From positions 1,275,326 to 1,339,325 of the forward strand of contig CM043790.1 of the NCBI GenBank assembly GCA_023974075.1: 64,000 nt of DNA. Direction: 5' to 3'. Under the pieces are notes generated by a model. The model searched no databases, was not told the origin of the DNA, and saw only the letters and a list, made by a program, of their open reading frames with translations. Made by a program: the position numbers and the translations under genes. This document shows, in pieces, positions 1 through 12,722 of this stretch (within the stretch, counting starts at the first letter, position 1; every line of letters begins with the position of its first letter). The stretch comes from Chaenocephalus aceratus. Taxonomy: Eukaryota > Chordata > Actinopteri > Perciformes > Channichthyidae.

Positions 1-2990
1 TCATGAATGCTAACGTTTTTTAGGTGGAAATGTGTTTTTTCACAGCAGAGTCACCCTCTGTACTTGGACTTATTGGGAGAATCTAAAGGAAAGAACATCC
101 CAAATATTCATGTAGGTCTTTATTGTAGACCTTTAGTGTTGCCGTCTGTGAGGAAAATACATGGGGCTCAGAGCCTCGTATTTTTAAAATCTTTTTTTCC
201 TTCTAATTTGTTATTCTTTTCAAAATAACACACTTTTATTTACTCACCAATAACACACAATTATCCTTGCTTTTATTTATTGGTTTAATTCCATAATCTC
301 GGGCTTTTTTGGCGTCCGTCAGGAACTGAATTTCAAAATAAAAATAACCGGAAACAGACGTAGGCATTTCGAGCGATTACCCAAGATTCTCAGCTACGCT
401 GATTGGATGTGTTAGCCGCAATGCATGCTGGGATTTGGTGTTTATATTATATGAAATCCGGAAAACATTTTAAAAGAATAAAATAATACTTCATTCCGAG
501 TGCTCTTGCTTTTCTCTTTGAAAGTCATCACATAACGGCATTGTAATACACGGTTCAGCTGCATTAAATATTACAGATCTGCCGTAGTTGTTTATTTAGA
601 GAGCCCTGATGAGAAGACCTTTGGAAAAACTGAAGAAATGCCGCCGAAACTGAATACTTGACGTGGATCATAAATATATCAACAATTAAAAAACTTCTCA
701 ATTTCTCTTCACACAATACGTCTCCTTGCAGTATCAACACTAATTCGGCTGACTTTTACATTTGATCTAATTCATAGATAGGTTATATTTACACCATAAC
801 GGTGCACAGCTGATAGAAAAGGACTTGTAGTTTTTAAAGATATTACTGATTTGAATTGGATTGAATTTTGAATGTAAGAATGTAAATACTGAGTCTGAAA
901 TAGTATAGCAATATGCTGTAAAATTATGTGAAAGCATGAATAAAACTACACATCTTCAGATGTTGTACATACAAGTGGCTGTGTGTACCTTGTGTGCACC
1001 GCCTAGTGGTTAAAGCACGTTATTGAATTATTGTTTTTATGTGTTATATTTGATTAAAAAAATATGAAGAGTACATACTTTCATAGGGGGAAAGTATAAA
1101 TATAGAAATATAGAATATAAAAAATCAAGAAGATACTATAAGTGATCTCTTCAATAAAACAGTTTAGTGCAGGATGTACAAAGATATTAATAGGAGGAGG
1201 TGCAAAACAGAAAAACGAATTAACCTTTATTTAAACATTAAATAACAGATTAAGGTCTTCTTTTAAATAAGAAAAAAACGTTGGGGGTATCTATCTACAG
1301 ATAAATATTAAGCCTGACAAAGTACTTAACGTCTAATATATTGCTTTCCTGCAATGTTAACTATGTTGAAGCACTTATTTTAACTGATATTATACACATT
1401 AATTATACTCTTATGTATGTAGATAGAATAAGAAATGTGCAGAATATGACAGTTTAATGGTGGAGGTATACACATATTGATAGATGTCTTGTAATGCACT
1501 GTTGAGGAACCTGTGACCCAAGTGTTTCATTCATTGCATAACTACACTGTTGTGTATGATATGTCAATAAACCTTTGAAAATCTTGAAATCTTGAAAGGG
1601 ATGTGCAAAATAGCCATAATATACAGTCTTTAATGAACTATTAGTAGAGAATAACGAGTAATGAATATACTTTATTACTCGTTTCCATTCATGTCAATTG
1701 CAGATACATGTTTAGTCTTCTCAAGCACCAACTATCAAATATCTCTCCTGATTGTTGGCACTTGACAATCACCTTCCCTGAATTTTACTCAGGTGTAACT
1801 AAAGTCTGATTTAAGGGTTGTTTATATTTCACATCATTAATCAGAATCTGCAAAGTAACTCAAATAAATGCAGTGGAGTAAAAATACCAGGTTAACCTCT
1901 GAATTGTCGTGGAGTAGAATTACAAAATAACAATGAGCTGTCATGTGGGTATATATTAATGCTATATATTAATGCTGCGCATTATGGACACAAGCGATTT
2001 TCACCCATTTATTAATTATATGTTTTATATTTGATAACACCAATGTGTTTAATACTGGCAACTTCTAATTGTGGGAAAAACGAAAACGTTCAATAGAGAC
2101 GTCCCATAGAACATTTTGCGAAACACAATAGTGTAGTGTGTAGTTCTGGAGGGCGTTCGATTCCAGTTTTGGATAATCTGGCGTGGTTTAGTTCCATTTC
2201 AAACAGCTGTTTGACGCTGTAACCTTGGCGCACTGCCACTCCAACATCCAATCCCAGACCTTGAAGAGTAATCATGGAGACTGTAGTCCTAAACGATAGC
2301 TGGGGATTATGGGTAGTGTAGTGTCTTCGGCCATCCTAAACTCAAAAATGTTGACAATCGCAATGATGCTCGAAATGTCCCTTATAGGCCTACGTCTGTT
2401 TCTGGTTATTTTTATTTTGAAATTCAGTTCCTGACGAACACCAAAAAAGCCGGAGATTATGGAATTAAACCAATAAATAAAAGCAAGGATAATTGTGTGT
2501 TATTGGTGAGTAAATAACAGTGTGTTATTTTGAAAAGAATAACGAATTAGAAGGAAAAAAAGATTTAAAAAATACGAGGCTCTGAGCCCCATGTATTTTC
2601 CTCACAGACGGCAACACTAAAGGTCTACAATAAAGACCTACATGAATATTTGGGATGTTCTTGCATTTAGATTCTCCCAATAAGTCCAAGTACAGAGGGT
2701 GACTCTGCTGTGAAAAAACACATTTCCACCAAAAAAACGTTAGCATTCATGAAGTAATCTTCGTCATAACTAGCAAACTAAACATCATGTACATGTACTG
2801 CACAAATAATCAGAAATAAAAACTCATTACTCGCATACAATGACATCAAAACGCATTTTAATGGCCAAATAAACCTTAAAATAGGCATTTTCCACCGAGA
2901 ATAACACGAAGGTCGGCCATTGTTGTTGATCACGTGGTCTATGAAGGTCTATGGGACGCCCTGCCCGTAGAAGCCTGACGGGCAAGGGGT
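1..2990. mobile_element. Diverged long-inverted-repeat element (left end outside window)
   Basis: Bases 1-366 are the near-exact reverse complement of about 2390-2752, so two arms of at least 360 bp face each other. The interior (about 410-1350 and 2050-2340) is recognisably related to the complete elements at 14583-17419 and 35896-38802. It shares the stretch around 420-830 (matching 15170-15640) and around 2060-2330 (matching 16510-16840). The right side continues past the arm to roughly 2990, where 2850-2910 still resembles the family's outer arm. The left end lies before the window and I could not find a target-site duplication, so the outer limits are approximate. Similar 73-codon frames occur in both arms (7-228 plus, 2525-2746 minus). 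They exist because the arms are copies of each other, and I do not call them genes. Confidence 0.7.
1555..1602 (+). repeat. LINE-like 3' tail with short tandem repeats
   Basis: A polyadenylation-like AATAAA is followed by repeats of TTGAAATC type, the usual look of a non-LTR retrotransposon 3' end. No coding part is recognisable upstream. It lies inside the diverged inverted-repeat element. Confidence 0.35.
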
Positions 2991-3544
2991 CCGCTGTACG
3001 TAATATAGCGACGGGACCTGTTTGACTTTTGAGAAACTGGATCAATCTCGCTGTGATCAAATCCTTCTGAAGACAACCAACACTAACACTGCCCATACAC
3101 ATCATCACAGAAATATACAGATAGCAACATTAGCAGCAAAACACAAACACATATGCACACAGGCCCTGGAAAGCCCCCCTGGGTCTCTCTCCCTCCCCCC
3201 CCACACACACACACAGGGACCCGGTGATGTGTGTCTGCAGCAGGCTGTGTGACAGCTGGGCGCTCCGTGTTGTGCGAATGAGCCACGGGTACATTATCTG
3301 AGTAAATTGGCCTTTTATGGGACTGCGGGGGAAGATGTGTCACACCCTATTGAACTCTTCATCATTGTTTGGTCACACAGGCTCAATCTGCAGCAGAGTA
3401 AGTGGAGTAATGATAAGTAGAGTGCAGGACGAGAGCCCGTGGAATACACCAGGTGGATCAGCTGATGGATTGAAGCTCAGCGTTTTGAAAAGGGCTCGAT
3501 TCTTTTGAGGCCATTTTTCTTTAAAGGCTTTACAATCTCTACTT

Positions 3545-4013
3545 CGGTGATGGAAGAAGTACTTAGATCCTTTACTTAAGTACAAGTAGAAATACTTTGG
3601 TCTTTCAAAATATCACCTAAGTAGAAATATATCCAACCGAATGTACTTAAAGTATCAAAAGTACCCATTATGCACCATGGCTGTTTTGAAAGTATTATAT
3701 CATTATAGAATATTAAGTAATTCCTTCTTTTAATTGCATACAATTACATGTACCAACATTTAAATGTAGTAGTTTGGTAATATTAAGACCATTTTTGATT
3801 TGTTTTTATATATATCGTAACGTACTGCGTTATATCATATGTTATGTGTTTTATATGTAAACAGACAAAATAACTATTAATGGACCAAAATGTATAAGGC
3901 AGTAGAAGTATAAAGTAGCATTAAATGGAAATACTCAAGAAAATTACAACTATGACAAAATTGTACTTAAGTACAGTACTTGAGTAAATGTACTTAGTTA
4001 CGTTATACCACTG
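3545..4013. mobile_element. Non-autonomous hAT-type MITE, 'TACTTAAGTAC' family
   Basis: The ends are imperfect inverted repeats (CGGTGATGG at the left, CCACTG at the right), with TACTTAAGTA-rich sequence inside both. This is a widespread teleost repeat type. The flanking octamers CTCTACTT and CTCTACAA match at 6 of 8 positions, as expected for a decayed 8-bp target-site duplication. No ORF. A related fragment lies at 20100-20480. Confidence 0.6.
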
Positions 4014-5062
4014 CTCTACAACATATGCAAACCTGACTCATGATAAGGGGTAAAGTCTACAAAAAATATAATGTTAAACATGCCAAAAACATGTCCCCGG
4101 TTTAGCTTATGCCGACAGAAGGCAACTCGTTCTTATGTCCAAGGTTCTTCATCTAAACCGTCCGTCCCGAACATGACTAACATTGGAACAGATGCATAAG
4201 GCCTTTCAAGTGAAAACAATGAGTGGATGTTTAAGATGCGGTTTAAGTGAAAACCTGTTCAGCCACTGTAGAGATACCAATTGTCAAATCAAAGAAAAAA
4301 GTGTTGCACATTGGTGGGCATGAGGGTTTTAAGATATAACACCAGTATTATTTGACTTCTAGCTGAGTGACTTGGACATGCATAGTGCTAGGCTTTGTAT
4401 CTGGGAGCATTTCACCAACAATGTAATTATCAATAATGAAACATCTTAACAGCTGCTCTGATAATGCACTCAGCAGGAGCTTTTCTCAGAGGTCCTGCAA
4501 ACAGTGAGGATAAACAGACTGCTGTGAAGTGACATGACAACTACATTACCGTGTGTACAATGCATTATTTTAAACATTTATTGTATTAGCTTTTATAATC
4601 TGGTGCAGGTCTACTAGACATTACGCTAATAAATAAAGTAATTGTTGTCTCTACATTGTAACAGACATATAGGACATATTGAAAGACCACTGTGCTATCC
4701 TCGTTGACACCCTGTAGACCCTGTGAAACCAGTGTGGAAGTACTTTCAACACCCGGACTGTATAGAAGTCTATGAGAAAAGGACCCGACTCAGCAATCCA
4801 TGGATTACGTCAGTAAACATTGGATTATCATTTAAAGATGTTAAGATGTTGTGGCGATCCATACAGTGCATTCCCAGTCACAGACAGATGGGTGACCGAC
4901 TCATGGATCAGCGTGTGGAGCACAGTGAGGTGAACTTTATTCCCACATGACCAAGAGGTGTGTCCAATCAGCATGGAGCAAAAACAACTTCACCAATAAT
5001 GTCTTTTCAGAATCACTTTGATTGCTTTCACTGGGAATGTGCTCCATTAGAGCACGGTCTTA
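4014..5062. other. Non-coding stretch, nothing recognised
   Basis: AT-rich sequence with short chance ORFs only. No splice-supported exon, RNA gene or element end could be identified. Confidence 0.4.
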
Positions 5063-5080
5063 ACACACAGACACACACAC

Positions 5081-5128
<48 letters not shown>
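5063..5128. repeat. (CA)n microsatellite
   Basis: About 33 CA dinucleotides with one AA interruption near 5081. Confidence 0.95.
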
Positions 5129-5130
<2 letters not shown>

Positions 5131-6340
5131 GAACACAATGTATTAGCTAAGATGGTGGTGTGGCTCCAGGTGTGATAGTCTTAGCTCTTTGGTCGTTACA
5201 CCACTTTGAACAACTATTGGATGGATTGCCAGGAAATGTCACCGTGACAACATGTTGGTGTTTGTGAGATTTGGTGATCACCTGACTCGAATCAATGTGT
5301 GATCAAATACTGTGAACACATGTTCGTGTAATAAAATGAGGCAAGGATTGAGTTATAAATACAAAACACGTGTTTCAGGTAGAAAAGATACACGTCTCAG
5401 ACTCACTCAAGAGAAACACACAGCCATACACACATACTGAATAGAAAGACAAGAAGACAGCAGCGCCTTAGCAACATAGCAAGTCATACAGAAGTGTGCA
5501 ACCACCTGATACGTTCAGAGTCTTAAATATGTGCCACACTGCCTGCTTTTAAAGCTTCTTAAACCCACCTCTTCTCCTTAGCGCATTGACATCTTTTAGA
5601 TTGTTGCTTTTATTGCTTTTAAATACTCTATTGTTTGTACTTGTACTTGTGTTGTGGTGTGTGAGCTGAGTGATGTGTGCATGTTTGTGTTAGTTCCTTT
5701 GACTGGAGGTTTCAAAGTGCTTTATACATAAAGCTGTATTGTATGTTACAGATGTACTTTGAGCAAGTTCCAACAGAACAGAATTGATTGAGACCTTTTT
5801 TTAAACGAGGCAAACTGCTTACCTTTTGTTTATTTAAAGTGAAATGTACCACATGCTGCTTCACTGTACTGTGTGTGTGCATGTATGTGAGGTCATTGAT
5901 ACCCAACATGTTGGTGAGACACACCCTTTTTATCAAGAGATTAGTCTGTTCCTAAAATGTAATGGTCTATTTATACACAAATAGTATTGGTAAATGGATG
6001 TATGCTAATACATGAATCAAACATGTATTGTATATTTATAATATAAATGATTGAAGGATTGTTTGATTGTTAATATGGTGTTTTGCCTTCTGATCAGTAA
6101 CAGCATGGTCATGGAGATTCACTTGTTTTCTCTTCCATCCTGCTGCAGAGACGTGTGTTCCACTGTGGTGTGACGAGGAGTCAGTATCCACTTCCTGCCA
6201 ATGTTAACGGGGTTCCTAATAAAGACATCAAATCATCAACTGTGTTCTTGTTGTGAAGTTTAATAAAGAAAACACAGATGTTGAAGAATTACTACAAATG
6301 TAAACTTCTTCAACTGGCTCTTAGGTCTTCTGGGAGACTG
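5129..6340. other. Non-coding stretch, nothing recognised
   Basis: No convincing exon. 5190-5290 resembles a dispersed fish repeat ('ggatggattgcca' type), but I cannot bound it. AATAAA-like signals near 6215 and 6262 have no recognisable gene upstream. Confidence 0.35.
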
Positions 6341-6354
6341 TTCCAATATCATGG

Positions 6355-6655
6355 ACACACCCACACGGAAAGGAAGTACATGAACATATATGCCGATATA
6401 TGCAGAATATATGCTGCATATATGCTGCATATATGCCATATTCAGTTTCATATATGTGCATATGTGGATTAATAGGAGATATATGTATCATATATAGCTC
6501 ATATATTTCCACATATATGCCAAAGTCAGGTTCATATATTTGCATATATCTCCTGCATAATGCCTCATATACAGCTCATATATCTGTCTTTCTGCATATA
6601 TGTCATACAGAATGCCTACATATATATAGGTCTTTGCAAGGTAATGTGGTAATGT
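6355..6655. repeat. CATATATGC-rich repeat cluster (left)
   Basis: About 300 bp dominated by variants of CATATATGC, introduced by ACCCACACGGAAAGGAAG at about 6359. The same introduction and the same repeat type occur in reverse orientation at 12300-12590. The two clusters could be the subterminal repeats of one larger element. Confidence 0.75.
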
Positions 6656-6924
6656 GCATATTATTCCAAAGTTCTATATAACTACATGAATTAATCATTG
6701 TGCTTATTTCCATTCAATGCAGATTGAGGTTTGCGGATTGCCCGAGACAATTCAATGTATAAAGACAATGTTGTTTGATTACGGTATGTTTTATTGTATG
6801 AAGCAACATTTTTAGTTTAGTTATCTCACCCAGGACCGGAACCGGATGTTTATATCCGCTCGACGTCAGCTGATCAGTTTAAGATTAGTAAATTATTAAA
6901 TATTTGATAATTGTACATTATTGT

Positions 6925-6932
6925 TAAAACAC
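6925..6932. repeat. 8-bp target-site duplication, left (TAAAACAC)
   Basis: Identical to 8007-8014 on the other side of the element between them. Confidence 0.85.
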
Positions 6933-7171
6933 TAGGGCTGCCAAGTTATAATAACGCGTTAACGCAAAAAAAAAAATACGCCACTAATTATTTTAACGCA
7001 ATTAACGCATGTGTATTTTGTTACCTCGGCCGCCCCGTAGTTTCAGAGCGCATCGAGTTTAAAATACCATCTACAAGCTGATGCTGACAGCCCCGCTCCT
7101 GCTGCCCGCTTGTGGCAGACCACACTTCCACGCTCACCGGCAGGCACCGACTGGCCATCTGGAGGACCGGG

Positions 7172-7390
<219 letters not shown>

Positions 7391-7667
7391 CCCGAGCGAG
7401 CGAGAGAGAGACCTTACGTGCATTGTTGTTGTTAGCATCTGGTGCTAGCTAGCTGCGCTAACGGATAGAAGGAGCTGTTTAAATGAAAACAGAGGAGCGA
7501 CATTTCGCCACAACTGCGCCGAGCACTTGACTTGATGCAGGAAGCAGACAGCGGGACATTGTAGGAGAAGTCAGCACACTCAGCTCGGAGAGTGCAACAT
7601 GATTGCAGCGTCCAGGCAGCTCCCGTTCGAGCATATGCCTTGAGTTGCACATAGCTCCAACGATCCA

Positions 7668-7668
<1 letters not shown>

Positions 7669-7754
<86 letters not shown>
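7669..7754. repeat. (CA)n microsatellite
   Basis: About 43 uninterrupted CA units inside the same hAT element. Confidence 0.97.
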
Positions 7755-7756
<2 letters not shown>

Positions 7757-8006
7757 ATTTGTATTGTATTAGTGTATGAGAGAGGTTCCAGGTTGAATTG
7801 AGGCAAAAGTTTGTAATGTTCAGAGGTTGTTGTGTTTAATATTCATGAGAATATTTGTCATTGTTCAAATGATAATAAACATTAGCATAAAGCATATTTG
7901 ATAAGAGTATTAAAAACTTGAAAAATATTCCTCTAAGGTGCATTTAGAACAGATCATAAATGTGCGATTAATCGCGATTAACTATTTTAATCGACTGACA
8001 GCCCTA

Positions 8007-8014
8007 TAAAACAC
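8007..8014. repeat. 8-bp target-site duplication, right (TAAAACAC)
   Basis: Matches 6925-6932 exactly. Confidence 0.85.
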
Positions 8015-8070
8015 ATAATCTGAACCACAAGTTTTCACTAAATGTTACCTTTAATTGTTTACGTTTTTTT

Positions 8071-8280
8071 TAGGGCTGTCAGTCGATTAAAAATATTTAA
8101 TCGCGATTAATCGCATGATTGTCCATAGTTAATCGCGATTAATCGCATGATTGTCCATAGTTAATCGCGATTAATCGCACATTTTTTATCTGTTCTAAAT
8201 GTACCTTAGAGGAATATGTTTCAAGTTTTTAATACTCCTATCAACATATGAGTGGACAAATATGCTTTATGCTAGTTGAC
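8071..8280. mobile_element. Partial, inverted copy of the TAGGGCTG hAT end
   Basis: Starts TAGGGCTGTCAGTCG. It is the reverse complement of the right end of the neighbouring element (about 7850-8006), with one extra tandem copy of an ATTAATCGCATGATTGTCC-type subunit. The two ends face each other across 64 bp. No opposite terminus was found, so it is probably truncated. Confidence 0.7.
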
Positions 8281-8392
8281 AGTTGACAGGGGACTCTGCC
8301 CTCCTCACGAGTGCCTATTTTCGGACACTTTTTTTCACTTTTCCCCGGGGACATTGCCCGGTCTCGGGTGTCGCCCCACGGCCTGTGTCCAG

Positions 8393-8429
<37 letters not shown>
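8393..8429. repeat. Poly-C tract (37 C)
   Basis: An uninterrupted run of 37 cytosines. Apparent proline- or glycine-rich ORFs across it are artefacts of the homopolymer. Confidence 0.97.
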
Positions 8430-8689
8430 ACACTCATCCATATATTAACGGATTTTCACAATTGTTGTTGCATTTTTCTCCTCTCCTCTCACTGATCGAA
8501 TGGCAAACGCGACCCACTGTCGGAGGGCCTCCGCGCCGGCCGATATGAAGCGTGACCAAGACGCACCGTCCAGGGGTCCCACGGGTCCCGCAGCGGGGTG
8601 GAGGTTCCCAGCTGGAACCTCCCCAGCTCCGCCGCGGTGCACCCGGCAAACACGGTTGTTTCTCGAACCTTCCACTGTTGTCTAGCGGG

Positions 8690-9235
8690 TGTGTAACTAA
8701 AATACAAGATGTCGTATTTATATATATAAATAAATATATATATATCTATATAGATATATAAATAGATAATAAGTGTCAGTGCTATTTTATGTTGTATTAG
8801 CGTGCATTTCCTGTTCGGAAAGTGGTGCTGTACTGAGAGTAAACAATACAAGGTGTCCCTATTTTTATATATATCTATATATACTTTATGTATATAATAA
8901 GTGTCAGTACGATTTTATTTTGTATTTGCGTGCATTTCCTGTTCGGAAAGTGTCGCTGCGGCTTTACTGAAGTAACTACAATACAAGGTGTCTATATATA
9001 TATATATATCTATATATATATATATATATATAGATATATATACATATGTATATAATAAGTGTCACGATCCGATTTTATTTTGTATTTGCGTGCATTCCTG
9101 TTTGGAAAGTGGCACTGTACTGATAGTGGTGATTTTATTTTGGAATTCTTAGCGTGCACTTCCTGTCCTGAGAGTGGAGGTGTCCTGAGAGTGGAGGTCT
9201 GCACCGGAACTGTCCTGAGAGTGGAGGTCTGCAGG
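8690..9235. repeat. Complex tandem repeat with TATA-rich spacers
   Basis: Three diverged units of roughly 130-160 bp each carry AATAAGTGTCA, then GCGTGCATTTCCTGTTCGG or a variant, then an ACAATACAAGGTGTC-type block, separated by (TA)n of variable length. A fourth partial unit near 9120-9235 has internal repeats of CTGAGAGTGGAGGT. No coding potential is supported. Confidence 0.7.
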
Positions 9236-9309
9236 CAGACCCCTCTCGTTTATTCAGGAAAACACAACAGACAGAACAAACATACACATTACATTACATT
9301 AATGTCAGC

Positions 9310-9517
9310 ATGTGCACGTGTGCCCTGGTGGAGTGGACAGAAGGTAGTAAGGGACTTAGGAGCATTCTGCCGATTGACTGTGTTCCAGATGTTCGTGAAG
9401 AGAATTACTTGAATGGCGACAAAAAAACTCCTGAGTTTTTGGTGGAATGGCGCCATGGACGCAAGGCAGCCAACAGACAGTGGCCGGTGTATCAAGCCAG
9501 GATCATCAAGGCTGCAA
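9310..9517 (+). pseudogene. Exon-like fragment with two 'VEW' motifs (unrecognised gene)
   Basis: An open frame of about 69 codons starts after a possible acceptor (TCAG at 9305-9308) and ends at a plausible donor (CAA|GTATGT, intron from 9518). The translation has two similar segments, VEWTEGSKGL...PIDCV and LVEWRHGRKA...WPVYQARI. This looks like real protein rather than chance ORF. I do not recognise the family with confidence; it recalls N-terminal modules of teleost BEN-domain-like proteins. Further exon-like pieces lie at about 9995-10139 and 12129-12226. No complete gene can be assembled, so this is a gene relic or part of a transposon-borne gene. Confidence 0.35.
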
Positions 9518-9589
9518 GTATGTACACGCTATCCATATTTATTTAGCTTTAGTAACTAATTAAATGAACACAAGCCTGTAAACCAGGCA

Positions 9590-9870
9590 ACGTCTTCAGA
9601 CCAAGGACCCCTTGGCTGAGAGAGAGGAGAAGCAGGGACACCCACATATTGTATAACATTGTGTTGTAAATTAAACATGTTCATAGATTTCTTAGACAGC
9701 TTCGTAGACTTTGACAGCACTATCATCAGGTATGTTCCATTCATGTGTCTTTTCAGACATTTAACCACTTGAGCCATCAATGTTTAGTCTTTTCCCCTCT
9801 TCACCAAACCTCTGCCAACAATAGCAGATCTGTAGTAACTCTGGGGACCCCTAGGGGTCCCGGACCCCCT
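9590..9870. mobile_element. Possible MITE fragment with 'ggacccc' ends
   Basis: CCAAGGACCCCTTGG near 9600 and GGGGACCCCTAGGGGTCC near 9842 resemble the ends of common fish hAT-type MITEs. No target-site duplication was found. Confidence 0.3.
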
Positions 9871-9994
9871 GTAGCAGACCCCTGCTGTAGACTATACTGT
9901 ATGTTGAGCCAGCTATGCTTTTCGGCGCGAGCAACCATAACAGAAAATAGCAGTACAGTGTTTGCTACTGTGTCACCTTAATGTTGATGTACGG

Positions 9995-10139
9995 AGACCA
10001 ATGACGAGGCTGACACCTCTACACGGGGTACCAAGCCCACTTGGCGATACGTCGACAGTGATGAAGAGGAGGAGGAGAAGGGTCCTGCTAAGAAGAGGGC
10101 TCATCTGGACGAAGAGGAGAACCTATTTCCAAGAAAAAG
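9995..10139 (+). pseudogene. Exon-like fragment encoding an acidic/basic linker
   Basis: The frame reads through a WRYVDSDEEEEEKGPAKKR-type stretch and ends at a plausible donor (AAAAG|GTAACT, intron from 10140). The acidic run followed by lysine/arginine resembles a disordered linker or nuclear localisation segment. The upstream boundary is unclear. It is probably a companion of the exon-like fragment at 9310-9517. Confidence 0.3.
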
Positions 10140-10218
10140 GTAACTGACTGCATCCATTGCGTGTTGTAAAGGTACGTTTAGGGTTAGCTGCATCACAGTT
10201 CTGTTTAAGGTAAACAAT

Positions 10219-10221
<3 letters not shown>

Positions 10222-10274
<53 letters not shown>

Positions 10275-10276
10275 CG

Positions 10277-10332
<56 letters not shown>

Positions 10333-10349
10333 TGCGTGTGTGTGCGTGC

Positions 10350-10386
<37 letters not shown>

Positions 10387-10387
10387 C

Positions 10388-10422
<35 letters not shown>

Positions 10423-10451
10423 CGTGCGTGTGTGTGTGTGTGCGTGCGTGC

Positions 10452-10500
<49 letters not shown>
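10222..10500. repeat. (TG)n microsatellite with GTGCGTGC interruptions
   Basis: About 279 bp of alternating purine-pyrimidine sequence with several (GTGC)n patches, a strong candidate for Z-DNA. ORFs in both directions are repeat artefacts. Confidence 0.97.
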
Positions 10501-10503
<3 letters not shown>

Positions 10504-10909
10504 GATGCAGACTGGGCCCTGAAGAATGAAATGATCATTTGAAAGACCTCACAATAAGCGTAAGTATTATTGTACTGCAGTATTGTTCAGATTGAAATGG
10601 TGACGGGGTCAGGAGCGTTTTGCAGAAGAGGTGCGTGGAAGGCGTCCATCCACACCACCTCTGGCACAGCAGTGGGGCGAACTCTCCTCCTCGGCACGTC
10701 TCCCCTTGAAGCTGCTTCAGAGCATCCTCAACGGCAAAAACAAAAGCTACTGTTCAAAATCTCTTTAAATCAATCCTGTCATGAACAAAGAAAGGCAGTT
10801 CACACGTGTTTGTCTTTCTAAACTGATTCACCTCAGAAAGGAAACTCCTCTCTGTTTTCGCTCTGCAGTTTGTTGCGAGTAATGTTTTGTTTACAATTGT
10901 CCTACACTC

Positions 10910-11070
10910 TAGCCCGGTGGTTCTCAAACTGTATCCTGTCAAGGACCCCCATAACTCAGAGTATGATTGGAAACCAAATGTGTATGGGTCTATTTGGAAC
11001 ACCCCCAAGGAACCTTGAGTGTCATGTGTCCCAGGACAACCACTCCAGCCTAACGTGTGGCCATTAGTGT
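10910..11070. mobile_element. Possible hAT-type MITE fragment ('ggttctcaaactg')
   Basis: GGTGGTTCTCAAACTG followed by AAGGACCCCC is similar in style to the complete MITE at 40793-41314. The right end was not found. Confidence 0.3.
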
Positions 11071-11476
11071 GTAAACATGAGCTGCTGCAGATCAGCAGGA
11101 TCACCCGCTGTTCATCTGCAAAGTAATACTGATGAAGTATGACTTCAGGTGGCAAGCCAGAGCGAGGGGACGGGGGCGGCTGGAAGCCCGGACCCGGGAC
11201 TAAGGCGGCCATCGGTGAGTAAAAACAATGAATTTAGAAAGGAAAATAAAAGTGAATAGAGATGCCTCGAGTTGACACTTTAACCGTCCCTGTTTCCCTG
11301 TTGGTTAGCTGTCAGTGGAAGGCTCAGCATCAGCATCAGGCACGTGAGAGGACACCCGTTAATGGCATCTGCACGGATTAGCACCCACTGGGTGATCGCT
11401 GCATGTCCAATGGCTCACTTCTCCATCACAGCTCTCTTCTAATAGAACCCGTGTTCTGGGCTAGCGTGCTTCACTG

Positions 11477-11596
11477 TGGTGTCCTCTGTGTTATAGTGGT
11501 GTCCTCTGTGCTATAGTGGTGTCCTCTGTGCTATAGTGGTGTCCTCTGTGCTATAGTGGTGTCCTCTGTGCTATAGTGGTGTCCTCTGTGCTATAG
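11477..11596. repeat. 20-bp minisatellite, 6 units
   Basis: Six tandem copies of GTCCTCTGTGCTATAGTGGT. The first has one T for C, the rest are essentially identical. Confidence 0.95.
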
Positions 11597-12128
11597 AATG
11601 TGTAGTCGTTAATAACCCCATGACACTCACCGTTCTCCTCTGCAGTGTTAAGTAACCAGCATCCTCAGCCTTAGTCCATGAGCAGCCCGTTGTACCGTGT
11701 GTGCCGTATCACGTCTATCTTACTGCTCTCCTGGTGAGCAACCTGTGCTGACGATCTCTGGTGTTTGTATACAAGTGAAGTTCATGTGATGTCACTTCTT
11801 TTTTTAAACAGTATTTTGAAAAGCCAAACTTTACCTAATTCTAACTAATACTTGTAAACTTAGCAGCTTCTTAGACAGATTTGGTAAATACACTGACTTT
11901 TCAGATCATTCAGAAATAATAGGAATGCTATATGAAACAAATGACTAATAAAATAGATCATCTGTTTGAATAAAGGCTTTGGGCTTATCTGCCACTACAC
12001 TCACAGGGAGCTCGTGAACACTACACCGGGTGGTTTGGCAACACTTTGGAGTGGAATGCTTGGAGTCTGTAGAACACTTGGAGCATTCTTACACTGTCAT
12101 CTCATGATGTCCTTTTCTTTTCTCTGTA

Positions 12129-12226
12129 GAGGCAACAATGAAGAAGTGGCCGCACAACGAAGGGCCAGCTGCGTGCAGCCATCAACAGCAAGCTGCAGAG
12201 CTCAGGGCTCGCCACAAGCAGACTAA
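12129..12226 (+). pseudogene. Exon-like terminal fragment with poly(A) signal
   Basis: A good acceptor (TTTTCTTTTCTCTGTAG ending at 12128) precedes about 32 codons in the frame that would continue from the donor at 10139. The frame stops at 12224-12226, and an AATAAA follows at about 12246. The +1 frame reads LRAAINSKLQSS, which looks more protein-like, so a frameshift may have damaged it. Function not recognised. Confidence 0.28.
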
Positions 12227-12299
12227 ATAATGGACATTTATTGACAATAAATGTATGTTAATGACTTATACATTTTGTGTGTTGTATTTTTTTATGTAG

Positions 12300-12590
12300 G
12301 TAGGCTATGTATAAACCTTGAACATATGTGTAAATAAACATATATGCACATATAGGCTAAACTTATATGCACATATATGTTTTACATAAATGTGCAACCT
12401 ATATGTGCATATACACTGCACCCATATATGTACATATATGTGTGTGCATATATGGATATATATGTATATATGTTCAGAGACATATATGTAGGGGTCCAAT
12501 TTCAGATATGTCACATATATGTTAAACATATATGTGACATATATTAAAAATATATAGGTTCATATATATTCCTTCCATGTGGGTATGAAT
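12300..12590. repeat. CATATATG-rich repeat cluster (right, inverted)
   Basis: Dense CATATATG/GCACATATA variants end, on the minus strand, in ACCCACATGGAAGGAA. That matches the introduction of the plus-strand cluster at 6355-6655. Confidence 0.75.
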
Positions 12591-12722
12591 AAACTCACCT
12601 TTATTCTTCTTTATTCTAATTCAGGCATAATTCAGAAGTCAGCACCAGAAGTACTGACTGAGCTAGGAGCAGACCATTCAGAGCTTTGAGAAACAATGTG
12701 ATCAAAGACAACATATTGGAGC

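Noticed and set aside
3022..3343. Overlapping ORFs near 3.0-3.3 kb as host exons
   Set aside because: Low-complexity CACACA and poly-C content, no consistent splice signals, no recognisable domain.
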